DNA of 34,075 nt from Candidatus Foliamicus numerosus (GTDB lineage Bacteria; Pseudomonadota; Gammaproteobacteria; Steroidobacterales; Foliamicaceae): positions 1-34,075 of the forward strand of contig JAPYNE010000053.1 of assembly GCA_028285945.1 (NCBI GenBank), given 5' to 3'. A program made the position numbers and the translations under genes. This document shows positions 1 through 7,560 of the stretch, piece by piece (within the stretch, counting starts at the first letter, position 1; each line of letters starts with the position of its first letter). Below the pieces are notes generated by a model, which saw only the letters and a list, made by a program, of their open reading frames with translations, did not search any database and had not been told where the DNA came from.

Positions 1-28
1 AGAATACATCCATGTAGCTTGCTCCGGT

Positions 29-54
29 GTGCGCGCCAAGCGATTGGCGCGCAC
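29..54. repeat. 11-bp perfect hairpin with GCGA loop
   Basis: Positions 29-39 pair perfectly with 44-54, leaving a four-base loop GCGA (40-43). Read as RNA from the plus strand, this fits the GNRA tetraloop pattern. It occupies the apical position of the module core. In the related copy at 21067-21078 a different, shorter hairpin (GCCA-TCCC-TGGC) sits at the same place. An outer stem, GCTTGCTCC (18-26 region) with GGAGCAAGC (about 78-87), encloses it. Confidence 0.7.
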
Positions 55-134
55 TGCCTCCGATACTCCCGGAGGAAGGGAGCAAGCAAAGGGCTTGCGG
101 GGTGCCGATCCTCTAGGGGCTTGCGCCAACCGAA

Positions 135-242
135 GCCTCTTTGCGCGTTTGCCTCTCGCGGGAGTGTCGGCGGCAGGAGCCGCCGCCAAGCCCCATGGAT
201 GGGTTCATGCGGCTCCCGCGAGAGGCAAACGCGCAAAGAGGC
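135..242. repeat. Inverted repeat with perfect 30-bp arms
   Basis: The left arm 135-164 and right arm 213-242 are exact reverse complements. The 48-bp core between them contains GGCGGC-AGGA-GCCGCC and CCCA-TGGA-TGGG hairpins. The arms are related to the 43-bp tandem units, so the element amounts to units running in opposite directions out of a core. A near-identical core in inverted orientation lies at 21272-21321. Confidence 0.85.
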
Positions 243-393
243 GACCCCGAGCGCCCTGCCCTGAGGCTCCCGCGAGAGGAAGGCGCGCATACAGGCGGCC
301 CCGAACCGCCTCCCGCGAGAGGAAAGCATGCAAACAGGCGGCCCCAAAGCGTCTCCTGCGGGAGGCAAACGCGCATACAGGCGGCCTCGAAGC
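213..393. repeat. Tandem repeats of about 43 bp
   Basis: Three adjacent 43-bp units (265-307, 308-350, 351-393) share the pattern CTCCCGCGAGAGG...GCATACAGGCGGCC..CGAA.C. A fourth, more divergent copy is at 211-253, separated by an 11-bp spacer. Units of the same family read in reverse at 21187-21230 and 21231-21273. There are no unique spacers, so this is not a CRISPR array. Confidence 0.8.
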
Positions 394-423
394 GCCGTGG
401 AGGCTTCCTAGGAAGTGCCGGGC

Positions 424-3252
424 CTAGAACTCGTAGCGGAGGCTGATTCCGTACTCGCGAGGAGCGCCGAGGAAGGCGTTGAAGGTTTGCGTGGCGCCGG
501 GGCCGGTGCCGGAACCCTGAAGCGGCGCATCGAAGATCGTAAGGGAATACAACTCGTCGAACAGGTTGCGCGCCCAAAGATCCACAGTCCAGCGCGGCGA
601 ACCCGGGCGGGTGAGCATCAGCCGGGCGTTGACCACCGTATAGGCCTCCTGCTGCTTTTCGATGTCCAAATCGGAGCCCGTGTTGTGCTCGCCGATGTAG
701 CGGGCATCAAGGTGCAAGACGCCTTCAAGCGCGCCGGCGGGGAACCGCGCCGTGGCGCCAACCACGCCGGTCCAATCCGGCGCGTGCGTCATCTGCCGTC
801 CGGAGCGCACCCCGTATTCCGGCCCCTCGCCGTAGTTTACGTCGGCATAGGTGACGCCGCCGAACACTTCAACGCCTCCAAAAACCGCGCCGCGGGCCTC
901 AATCTCAACACCCTTGCTGGTCACTTCCGGAATGTTCAGCGCCTCGAACGCCAAGCCGGTAAATGATGTTAGCTGGAAATCCTCGAATTTCTCGTAGAAG
1001 AGGTTAACGTCCAGCATGGCGCGCCGGTTCTCGAATTCAAACTTGGCGCCAAGATCGAAGGCATCCACGGTTTCGGGATCGAAAGCCCATTCATGCACTC
1101 CCGGCACGTTGGCGGTTCCGGTGGTCAGCAGAGTCAGAATGGGGCTGAACAGGCCGGAGCGGTCCATATTGAAGCCGCCGGCCTTGTAGCCTCGGGCGTA
1201 GCCGCCGTACAGCAGGTAGTCGCCCATTTGGCGGGACAGGCGCAGCGTGCCCGATATTTCGCTCTCGTCGCGGGAGCCGGAATAGACTCCGTTCAAGGAG
1301 GGATCCGTAAAGGGAAGACAGCCAAGGGCTGTCATTGTCGAGAGGCCTGTGACCACACTTGGATTGGTGAGCAGCGCCTGCCCGCCCTGCGCCAACTGCG
1401 TGGCGCCGGGCAGAAGTTGCCGGGCGCCGGCGGCAACCTGGGCAGCCCCTTGGGTAATCCGCGCCTTCGCAGCGGGGTCCGGAATTGCTTGCGTGGCCTG
1501 CTGAACGAAACCGTCGAGATCCTGCAAGTACTGGTTGACGCCGCCGACGTAGGCCTGCAAGCCGCCCACATAAGCCTGCATGGACTGAATATATCCGAGC
1601 ACGCGCCCGGAGAAGGGCTGGCAAACCTGGTCGTTCGATTTCAGGTCGGCATCGATCGACTTGCTCTCCGAGGTGTAGCGCAGCCCCACGGTGATCTCGA
1701 ATTCGTTGGCCAAGGCAATGCTGTTGTGGGTGAACAGCGCCCAGCTTTCGGAACTCTGCTCGTAATCGTCGCGGCTGCCTTTACCTGGAAAGACGCCGCC
1801 GGAGTATTGCTCATAGCTGGACCAGGGATGAAACGGAAAGGACGGGAACGATGGCAAGGCAGCGGTTAGCTGCGGAGCGGAAAAACCCGGCGGAAGAAAG
1901 GGCGCAACACCCGCGGCGAAGCCCGCCGCGCCCGCCGCCGCCTGGGCGGCGCCGGCGGCAAGCGCCGGCGCTCCCGCAGCCAGCGGCGCGATGCCTCCGC
2001 TCAATGCGTTCGCCGCCGCGCTGCCGATCGCGTTGGCGTAGGCCGAATAGCCAATGCCGTAATTGATGACATCGGTGTATTCCAGCTTCTCGTCGGCATA
2101 GAAAGCGCCTGCCAGCCAATCCACCGGGCCCGCCTCGCCGTTGATGCGAATCTCCTGCGTGAAGGTCGTGAAACCGGTGGTGGATTCCCCTTGGGGGCGC
2201 TCGCCCACATCGACAACGGAGAAATCAATGTCCATTCCCCGCTCCGTCTGCCAGTCGCGGATGGCCGTGATGCTGGTTACCCGGCCGATGCCGGTGCTGG
2301 CGTTGACTTCCGCCGAAACGCCGCTTTCATCCACGTTCTGGCGGTAGCCGGAACTGGCGGTCACCGTGGCTTTGCGTTCATCGGGGGCGAATGCGATGCC
2401 GATGATGTCGGGATTGCCGGTTTGCAGCACCGATACGCCCTCGATGATGGCGGCCGTGGGGCCTCGCAACAAGCCCACCGCGGCGCAGCACTGCTCCTCT
2501 CGGGTGGTGTGGTCCGCAATCAGCCTGAGGCCGATGTCCGCATTGGGCTCGTACATCAATTGCCCGCGCAGGAACAGGCGGTCGCGATCGTTGAAGGTCC
2601 GACCGTCATTGGCATCTTCCAGGAACCCGTCCCGCTCGTGCCGCACGCCGTCAAGCCGCGCCGAGAATCCGCTGGCGGCATCCCCTCCGCTGAGGCCGGC
2701 CTCGATCCGGGTCGAATCATAGGACCCGATGCTGATATCGCCGTATGCCGAGCCGTCCGCATCGGGAGCCGCCGTGATGATGCTCACCACGCCGGCCGAT
2801 GCGTTTCGCCCGAACAGGGTGCCCTGCGGGCCGCGCAGCACCTCCACGCGCTCAATGGCCCCCAACTCGTTGTAGCCAACGCCGGCGCGGTTGCGGTAAA
2901 CGCCGTCCACGTACAGGCCCACAGCCGGTTCAAAGCCGGGATTATCGCTGTTAGTGCCGATGCCGCGGATCCTCGCCGTGGAACCTACTGTTTCCGCCTG
3001 CCCTGAGCTCAGGTGCAGGCTGGGCGCAATGCGCATGAGCTCCGCGATATCGGTCACGCCGCTCAGCTCAAGCCGATCGGCGCCGTAGGCGGAAACGGCC
3101 AGCGGCACCTCCATGAGGGAACGTTCGCGCCGGGTGGCTGTAACGATGATCTCTTCGATCACCATCCCCGGGGTGCCTGTCCCGCGCGGTTCATCCTGGG
3201 CCGCAAGCGGCGCGGCCACCATCAAAGTTAAAATAATGCAGGCTGCACGCAT
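424..3252 (-). CDS. TonB-dependent outer-membrane receptor with two large Ala/Gly-rich loop inserts
   Basis: This outer-membrane beta-barrel transporter (942 aa) would import a scarce ligand using the TonB-ExbBD system. The ATG at 3252 is chosen because GGGGA lies 5-6 nt upstream and it opens a signal peptide (MRAACIILTLMVAAPLAAQ); an upstream TTG is less likely. After the signal come a TonB-box-like EEIIVTATRRE, a plug domain with RGIGTN and VEVLRGPQGTLFGRNASAG, and a barrel ending in the aromatic SLRYEF. A CC pair (about residue 255) occurs in many sphingomonad-type receptors. Two segments are unusual: residues about 404-466 (heptads like APALAAG) and about 550-640, lying between two cysteines (about 544 and 645), with further GAAQ-type heptads. 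The ligand is unknown. It lies 90 nt downstream of ftsZ with its own likely promoter. Confidence 0.93.
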   Translation of the reverse strand: MRAACIILTLMVAAPLAAQDEPRGTGTPGMVIEEIIVTATRRERSLMEVPLAVSAYGADRLELSGVTDIAELMRIAPSLHLSSGQAETVGSTARIRGIGTNSDNPGFEPAVGLYVDGVYRNRAGVGYNELGAIERVEVLRGPQGTLFGRNASAGVVSIITAAPDADGSAYGDISIGSYDSTRIEAGLSGGDAASGFSARLDGVRHERDGFLEDANDGRTFNDRDRLFLRGQLMYEPNADIGLRLIADHTTREEQCCAAVGLLRGPTAAIIEGVSVLQTGNPDIIGIAFAPDERKATVTASSGYRQNVDESGVSAEVNASTGIGRVTSITAIRDWQTERGMDIDFSVVDVGERPQGESTTGFTTFTQEIRINGEAGPVDWLAGAFYADEKLEYTDVINYGIGYSAYANAIGSAAANALSGGIAPLAAGAPALAAGAAQAAAGAAGFAAGVAPFLPPGFSAPQLTAALPSFPSFPFHPWSSYEQYSGGVFPGKGSRDDYEQSSESWALFTHNSIALANEFEITVGLRYTSESKSIDADLKSNDQVCQPFSGRVLGYIQSMQAYVGGLQAYVGGVNQYLQDLDGFVQQATQAIPDPAAKARITQGAAQVAAGARQLLPGATQLAQGGQALLTNPSVVTGLSTMTALGCLPFTDPSLNGVYSGSRDESEISGTLRLSRQMGDYLLYGGYARGYKAGGFNMDRSGLFSPILTLLTTGTANVPGVHEWAFDPETVDAFDLGAKFEFENRRAMLDVNLFYEKFEDFQLTSFTGLAFEALNIPEVTSKGVEIEARGAVFGGVEVFGGVTYADVNYGEGPEYGVRSGRQMTHAPDWTGVVGATARFPAGALEGVLHLDARYIGEHNTGSDLDIEKQQEAYTVVNARLMLTRPGSPRWTVDLWARNLFDELYSLTIFDAPLQGSGTGPGATQTFNAFLGAPREYGISLRYEF

Positions 3253-3309
3253 GATTTCCCCTTTTCTCCGCTGCGCCAAGCAAAAGCAGATTGGCCACTG
3301 CCAGCGGAC

Positions 3310-3315
3310 ATTATA
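3310..3315 (-). promoter_or_regulatory. Probable -10 element of the TonB receptor gene
   Basis: On the minus strand this reads TATAAT, a perfect sigma70 -10, in the 90-nt gap between ftsZ and the receptor and about 58 nt upstream of the receptor ATG. The -35 region is GC-rich and does not match consensus. It suggests the receptor is transcribed separately from the dcw cluster. Confidence 0.45.
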
Positions 3316-3342
3316 TTGGCTAGGCAGCAGCGCGGCGCGGCG

Positions 3343-4563
3343 CTAGTCCACCTGCTTGCGGAGATGGCTGGGCACCGGATTGAACAAGTCGCCGCTGCCG
3401 CTTCGCGCCCGCATCACCGCCGGGCGCTCCAGGCCCTCGTAGCTGGGCTGGGCCGCAAGCCCGAGTATGCTCCGTTGCGGCGCGCCGGCGGGAGCGCCAG
3501 GCGGCGCATTTCCATAGGTGCCGTCGCGCCGCGCCTCGACGCGCATATGCTGCGGCGCCGATGGCGCGGGGCTGTCGGTTTCGTCGCCGGAGGGGCTGAG
3601 TCCGGTGGCCACCAGCGTGACCCGCACGGCGCCCTTCATGGACTCGTTGATCACTTCGCCGAACTTGACCATGCCTTCGCGCGCCAGCATGTTCTGCAGG
3701 GAGTCGCCCAGCGACTTGAACTCGCGCATGCCCAGATCGTTGGCGTGGGTGATGTTCACCAGAAGCCCGCGCGCCTCGCGCACATCCACGCCCTGCAGCA
3801 GCGGGCTTTGCATCGCGTGCTCCAGTGCCTCCCGGGCCCGGTCCTTGCCCTTGGCCTCGCCGGCGCCAATCACCACCCGGCCCGGTTCGTGCATCACCTT
3901 GCGCACATCCGCCAGATCCACGTTGATGCGCCCCGGACAGGTGAGCAGCTCGGCAATCCCGCGCACGGCGTTGCGCAACACCTTGTTCGACTCGCTGAAG
4001 GCCTCCTTCATAGTCACGTCGCCATCGTCCTGGTCGCAAAAGTACTCGAACAGCTTTTCGTTGGGCACCTTGATGATGGAATGCGCCGACTCGCTCAGCG
4101 CGGCTATTCCCTCGCTGGCGATCTGCACTCGCGCAGGCCCCTCGAACTCGAAGGGGGTGGTGATCACCCCAACCACCAGCAGATTGGCCTCGCGGGCCAC
4201 GCGGGCCACTTCCGGCGCCGCGCCGCTGCCCGTGCCGCCGCCCATGCCAGCGGCCACGAAAATCATGTCGGCGCCTTCCATAATGGCCGCAATGCGTTCC
4301 TGATCCTCGATGGCCGCCTCCCGGCCCTTGAGCGGATCCGAACCCGCACCCATGCCCTGGGTCACCATGCGTCCGATCGTGACCTTTACATCCGCGCCCG
4401 ACTCGGATAGGGCCTGTTCGTCGGTATTGACCGCTACGAACTGCACGTTGCGGACGTTGGACTTGACCATCTCGTTGACCGCGTTGCCGCCGGCCCCGCC
4501 CACGCCCACTACTTTAAGCCGTGGGCAGCTTCCGGGCTCGGACTTAACCAGCCTGATGTTCAT
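3343..4563 (-). CDS. ftsZ: Cell division GTPase FtsZ
   Basis: FtsZ (406 aa) is the tubulin-like GTPase that polymerises into the cytoplasmic Z-ring. Visible motifs are GVGGAGGNAVN, the GTP-binding GGGTGSGAAP (residues about 108-117), the T7-loop region with INVDLADV, a linker rich in Pro/Ala/Gly, and a C-terminal conserved peptide ending PSHLRKQVD that binds FtsA/ZipA. The ATG at 4563 is preferred because a strong GGAGG lies 8 nt upstream; in-frame ATGs at 4578 and 4581 have no such site. Length is typical. It is the last gene of the dcw cluster, 59 nt after ftsA. In many gammaproteobacteria lpxC follows, but here a TonB receptor does. Confidence 0.98.
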   Translation of the reverse strand: MNIRLVKSEPGSCPRLKVVGVGGAGGNAVNEMVKSNVRNVQFVAVNTDEQALSESGADVKVTIGRMVTQGMGAGSDPLKGREAAIEDQERIAAIMEGADMIFVAAGMGGGTGSGAAPEVARVAREANLLVVGVITTPFEFEGPARVQIASEGIAALSESAHSIIKVPNEKLFEYFCDQDDGDVTMKEAFSESNKVLRNAVRGIAELLTCPGRINVDLADVRKVMHEPGRVVIGAGEAKGKDRAREALEHAMQSPLLQGVDVREARGLLVNITHANDLGMREFKSLGDSLQNMLAREGMVKFGEVINESMKGAVRVTLVATGLSPSGDETDSPAPSAPQHMRVEARRDGTYGNAPPGAPAGAPQRSILGLAAQPSYEGLERPAVMRARSGSGDLFNPVPSHLRKQVD

Positions 4564-4571
4564 ATCTTTTG

Positions 4572-4576
4572 CCTCC
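4572..4576 (-). promoter_or_regulatory. Strong ribosome binding site of ftsZ
   Basis: The minus strand reads GGAGG, 8 nt before the ATG at 4563. It decides the ftsZ start over two ATGs further upstream (4578, 4581) that overlap or precede it. Confidence 0.75.
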
Positions 4577-4622
4577 ATCAAGTTTGCTCCTTCGCGCCCG
4601 CGCGCGACTAAAACAGCTACGG

Positions 4623-5855
4623 TCAGAATTGACCCCTAAACCAGTTGACAACCGAGCGCAGGCCGCCCTTGGCGGACCTGGCGTCCGGCACCAAGCCCCC
4701 GTCACGCGGCTTGAGCGCGTAGAGCAGCAGCCCCACGCCCGTGGCGTGCGCCGGATTGCTCACCACTTCGTTGAGCCCCCGGGCCCGCTGCGCATGGCCC
4801 AGACGGACCGGCACGTTGAGCACCTCTTCGGCAAGCTCCACCGCACCCGGCATCGCCGAGGTGCCACCGGTCAGCACCACCCCCGCAGCGGCGCGCTCGA
4901 GGTAGCCGCCACGATGCATCACGTTATGCACGAGCTGAAACAGCTCTTCGTAACGCGGCTCCACCACTCTGGCCAGCGCTTGGCGCGAAAGCTTGCGGGC
5001 CGGCCGGTCGCCCACGCTGACCACCTCGATTTCGTCGTCCTCTTCCACCATTTGCGCCAGAGCGCAAGCGCAGCGGATCTTGAGTTGCTCGGCAGCCTGC
5101 GTCGGTGTGCGCAGCGACTGGGCGATGTCGTGGGTCACTTGGTCGCCGGCAATGGGAATGACGTGGGTAAAGCGGAGTGATCCGCCTTCGAACACGGCGA
5201 TATCCGTGGTGCCCGCGCCGATGTCCAGCACGCAGCAGCCGAGCTGCATTTCATCCTCGGTCAGGATGGCGGTTCCCGAGGCCAGGTGCTCAAGCACGAT
5301 GCGCTCGGCGCGCAGATTGCAGCGGCGCACGCACTTCTCGATATTCTGCGCTGCGCTCTCGCCCACCGTAACGATATGCACATGCGCTTCCAGGCGCACC
5401 CCGGACATTGAGCTGGGATCGAGAATGCCGTCCTGATCGTCCACCACGTAATCGCGCGGCAGCACATGCAGCACCCGCTTGTCCGAGGGCACCACCACGG
5501 CTCGCGCCGCTTCGATCACGCGCGCCACGTCCGTCTCGGAAACCTCGTCGCCTCCCACGGCCACGATTCCGTGCGAAGTCAGGCTTTGCACATGGTCGCC
5601 GGATATGCCAACGATCACGTCGCCGATCTGCGCGCCGGACATCAACTCGGCCTCGCCAACCGCCTGGTCGATGGAGCGGGTCGTTGCTTCAATATTGACT
5701 ACGGACCCGCGCTTCATTCCCAGCGACGGACTGGAGCCGAAGCCGAGGATCTCCAGTTCCCTTGATTCCTCGTCCATTTCCGCCACGATGGCCGCCACCT
5801 TGGAGGTACCGATATCCAGGGCCGTGACGATTTCGCGATCGCGCCTGCGTGTCAT
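4623..5855 (-). CDS. ftsA: Cell division protein FtsA
   Basis: FtsA (410 aa) is an actin-like ATPase that tethers FtsZ to the membrane and recruits later division proteins. Seen: an N-terminal ATPase motif (TALDIGTSKVAAIVAE), the SHS2-type 1C domain region, the phosphate-2 motif (LDIGAGTTDIAVF), the adenosine motif (LTGGTSAMPG) and a C-terminal amphipathic membrane-targeting helix (SVVNWFRGQF). The ATG at 5855 is chosen for its GGAGGA site 8 nt upstream and its ATGA overlap with the ftsQ stop; longer in-frame starts lie inside ftsQ. Length matches the family. Confidence 0.97.
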   Translation of the reverse strand: MTRRRDREIVTALDIGTSKVAAIVAEMDEESRELEILGFGSSPSLGMKRGSVVNIEATTRSIDQAVGEAELMSGAQIGDVIVGISGDHVQSLTSHGIVAVGGDEVSETDVARVIEAARAVVVPSDKRVLHVLPRDYVVDDQDGILDPSSMSGVRLEAHVHIVTVGESAAQNIEKCVRRCNLRAERIVLEHLASGTAILTEDEMQLGCCVLDIGAGTTDIAVFEGGSLRFTHVIPIAGDQVTHDIAQSLRTPTQAAEQLKIRCACALAQMVEEDDEIEVVSVGDRPARKLSRQALARVVEPRYEELFQLVHNVMHRGGYLERAAAGVVLTGGTSAMPGAVELAEEVLNVPVRLGHAQRARGLNEVVSNPAHATGVGLLLYALKPRDGGLVPDARSAKGGLRSVVNWFRGQF

Positions 5856-6586
5856 GGCGAAATTCCTCCAGGATTGCGTTGGTCGCTGCCTTGGGGCCTC
5901 CAAGCGACAGCGAATCCGTTGGGATATCGCATATCGACATAGGCCACTTCATGTCTCTCGCCCTGCGGCAGCGTTTCCAGCGCCTGCAAGGCGCGTTCGA
6001 ACCTGCGGTCAACGGATTCGGCCCCCAGCCGAAGCGTCGGCCCGTCCCGCAATTGCAGCGTCCAGCCGCCGCGCGTATTGAGGCTGAGCCCTTCCAGCAC
6101 CGCCGCCTGCTCGCCTAAGCGACGGGAGAACTGCCTGTAGCGCGCCAGCACTTGGGCCTGGGCGCCATCGGGGCCGTGCAGCATGGGGAGTGCCTGGTCG
6201 ATCGAATCGCCCGGCTCGAATATCGCGGCTGCATGATCGAGCATGGCGCTGTGTCCCCAGCGCGCGGCCGGGCGGCGCTCGGCAATCTCCACGCTCAGGT
6301 TCAGCGGCCACTCGCGCCGGACTTCGGCGGTCGCCACCCAGCGCAGGGATTCAAGCTGTTCGCGCAGGCGGCCCGCAGGCAGCCGCAACCAGCCCCAACC
6401 CATGTACGGAATAACCAGGGCCTCGATGTCCTCTTTCGATACCCGCTCAAAGGCACCGTGAATCTTCACTTCCCGAATCGGCACGCGGGACAATCCCGGG
6501 ATGGCGGCGGCGCCCGCCGCAACCAGGAGCAGCGTGGCCAAGACCGGAGAGGCGATTCTCCCGCGTGTTCTCCTCGCGCGGGTCAT
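5852..6586 (-). CDS. ftsQ: Cell division protein FtsQ
   Basis: FtsQ (244 aa) is a bitopic inner-membrane divisome protein linking FtsA/FtsK to FtsB-FtsL. Seen: a basic cytoplasmic start (MTRARRTRGR), one transmembrane helix (about residues 13-31), a POTRA domain beginning IREVKIHGAFERVSKEDIEALV, and the FtsQ/DivIB region to the C terminus. The ATG at 6586 overlaps the ddl stop by ATGA, which supports this start over an upstream one inside ddl. Position between ddl and ftsA is canonical. Sequence conservation is low, as usual for this family, so context carries part of the call. Confidence 0.93.
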   Translation of the reverse strand: MTRARRTRGRIASPVLATLLLVAAGAAAIPGLSRVPIREVKIHGAFERVSKEDIEALVIPYMGWGWLRLPAGRLREQLESLRWVATAEVRREWPLNLSVEIAERRPAARWGHSAMLDHAAAIFEPGDSIDQALPMLHGPDGAQAQVLARYRQFSRRLGEQAAVLEGLSLNTRGGWTLQLRDGPTLRLGAESVDRRFERALQALETLPQGERHEVAYVDMRYPNGFAVAWRPQGSDQRNPGGISP

Positions 6587-7560
6587 TGCGCTTCCCCGGA
6601 GCTCGAGGAATCGCGATCGAAACTGGTTTCGAGCACCCGCCAGCACAATTCCCCGAAAGAGATGCCCGCCTCGGCAGCCGCCATCGGCACCAGGCTGTGG
6701 GAAGTCATTCCGGGAACCGTGTTCACCTCCAGCACCCACAAGTCCCGCCGGCTGTCGAGCATCAGATCCACGCGCGCCCAGCCGCTCACGCGCAGCTCAC
6801 GGATCGCCGCCTGAGCGTGACGGTTGATTTCCGCCTCCCGATCCGGGGCCAGCCCGCAGGGGCAGAGATAGCGGGTGCTGGCGCTTTCGTACTTGGTATG
6901 GAAGTCATAGAAGTCGCCTTCGGGGGGCACAATCTGAACGAGCGGCAACATTTCCCCCTGCAGCATGGAGGCCGTGTACTCCCCGCCTTCGATCCAGGAC
7001 TCCACGATCACCTCGCTGCCGTATCGCGCGGCATCGCGGTATGCCGCGTCGAGTTCGACCGGCAAGTCCACCCGCGAAATGCCGAGACTGGACCCTTGGT
7101 TGTTGGGCTTCAGTCCCACCGGCAGTCCCAGCTCCCGCGACGACGCCCGGGCTTCGGGCAGGCTGCGCGCCAGCCGCCAGGCGGGCGTGGGAATGCCTGA
7201 AAAGGCGAACGCCAGCTTGCTGAAGTGCTTGTCCATCGATAGGGTCAGCGCCGCGTGGCTGCTACCTGTGCAGGGCAGATCGAGCACCTGCAGAAGTCCG
7301 GAAACCACCCCGTCCTCGCCGCCAGCACCATGCAATGCGTTGAACACCCGGTCGTAGCCGCCTTGCAGCAGTCTTTCCGCCAGGCCCCTGCCGATGGCAT
7401 CCACCGGCTCCACCTGCACGCCCTTGGAGAGCAACGCATCGACCACGGCCTTGCCGGTCAACAGCGAGATCTCGCGCTCGGCGGAATCGCCGCCCAGCAA
7501 CAGCGCGACTCGCCCAAAGTCGGCGGCATCCAAAACCTGGTGGCGCGCCGGCGCGGTCAT
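6583..7560 (-). CDS. ddl: D-alanine--D-alanine ligase
   Basis: This cytoplasmic ATP-grasp enzyme (325 aa) joins two D-Ala with ATP to give the D-Ala-D-Ala used by MurF. Seen: GGDSAEREIS near the N terminus with the substrate-binding Glu, the ATP-binding lysine and Ser loop in GLKPNNQGSSLG, the Tyr-containing DFYDFHTKY, and the metal-binding LEVNTVPGMTSHSLVP. The usual REGSS is NQGSS here, a mild variation. Its start overlaps the murB stop by ATGA and its stop overlaps the ftsQ start. The order murC-murB-ddl-ftsQ matches ddlB-type genes. Confidence 0.96.
   Translation of the reverse strand: MTAPARHQVLDAADFGRVALLLGGDSAEREISLLTGKAVVDALLSKGVQVEPVDAIGRGLAERLLQGGYDRVFNALHGAGGEDGVVSGLLQVLDLPCTGSSHAALTLSMDKHFSKLAFAFSGIPTPAWRLARSLPEARASSRELGLPVGLKPNNQGSSLGISRVDLPVELDAAYRDAARYGSEVIVESWIEGGEYTASMLQGEMLPLVQIVPPEGDFYDFHTKYESASTRYLCPCGLAPDREAEINRHAQAAIRELRVSGWARVDLMLDSRRDLWVLEVNTVPGMTSHSLVPMAAAEAGISFGELCWRVLETSFDRDSSSSGEAQ

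Larger units (their letters stand above)
1..412. repeat. Left modular palindromic/tandem repeat array
   Basis: No gene is supported here. The stretch is built from repeated modules. It starts with a core at about 1-60 containing a TACA-TCCA-TGTA hairpin (5-16) and an 11-bp hairpin (29-54). A second core (165-212) lies between perfect 30-bp inverted arms (135-164 and 213-242), followed by about 43-bp tandem units up to 393. The same modules recur at 20940-21535. Open frames cross it on both strands, but their repeat period is not a multiple of three and they match no family I know. The array sits just beyond the 3' end of the minus-strand TonB receptor (stop at 424), so it would form the 3' UTR of that transcript. 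The left boundary is cut by the window edge. Confidence 0.85.

Noticed and set aside
213-393. CRISPR-like array
   Set aside because: The units are contiguous and similar throughout; there are no unique spacers, no leader and no cas genes.
1-450. Several overlapping open frames on both strands in the left repeat array (about 80-150 aa)
   Set aside because: The repeat period of 43 bp shifts frame from unit to unit, the frames overlap each other, and the translated peptides are Arg/Pro-rich with no known domain.
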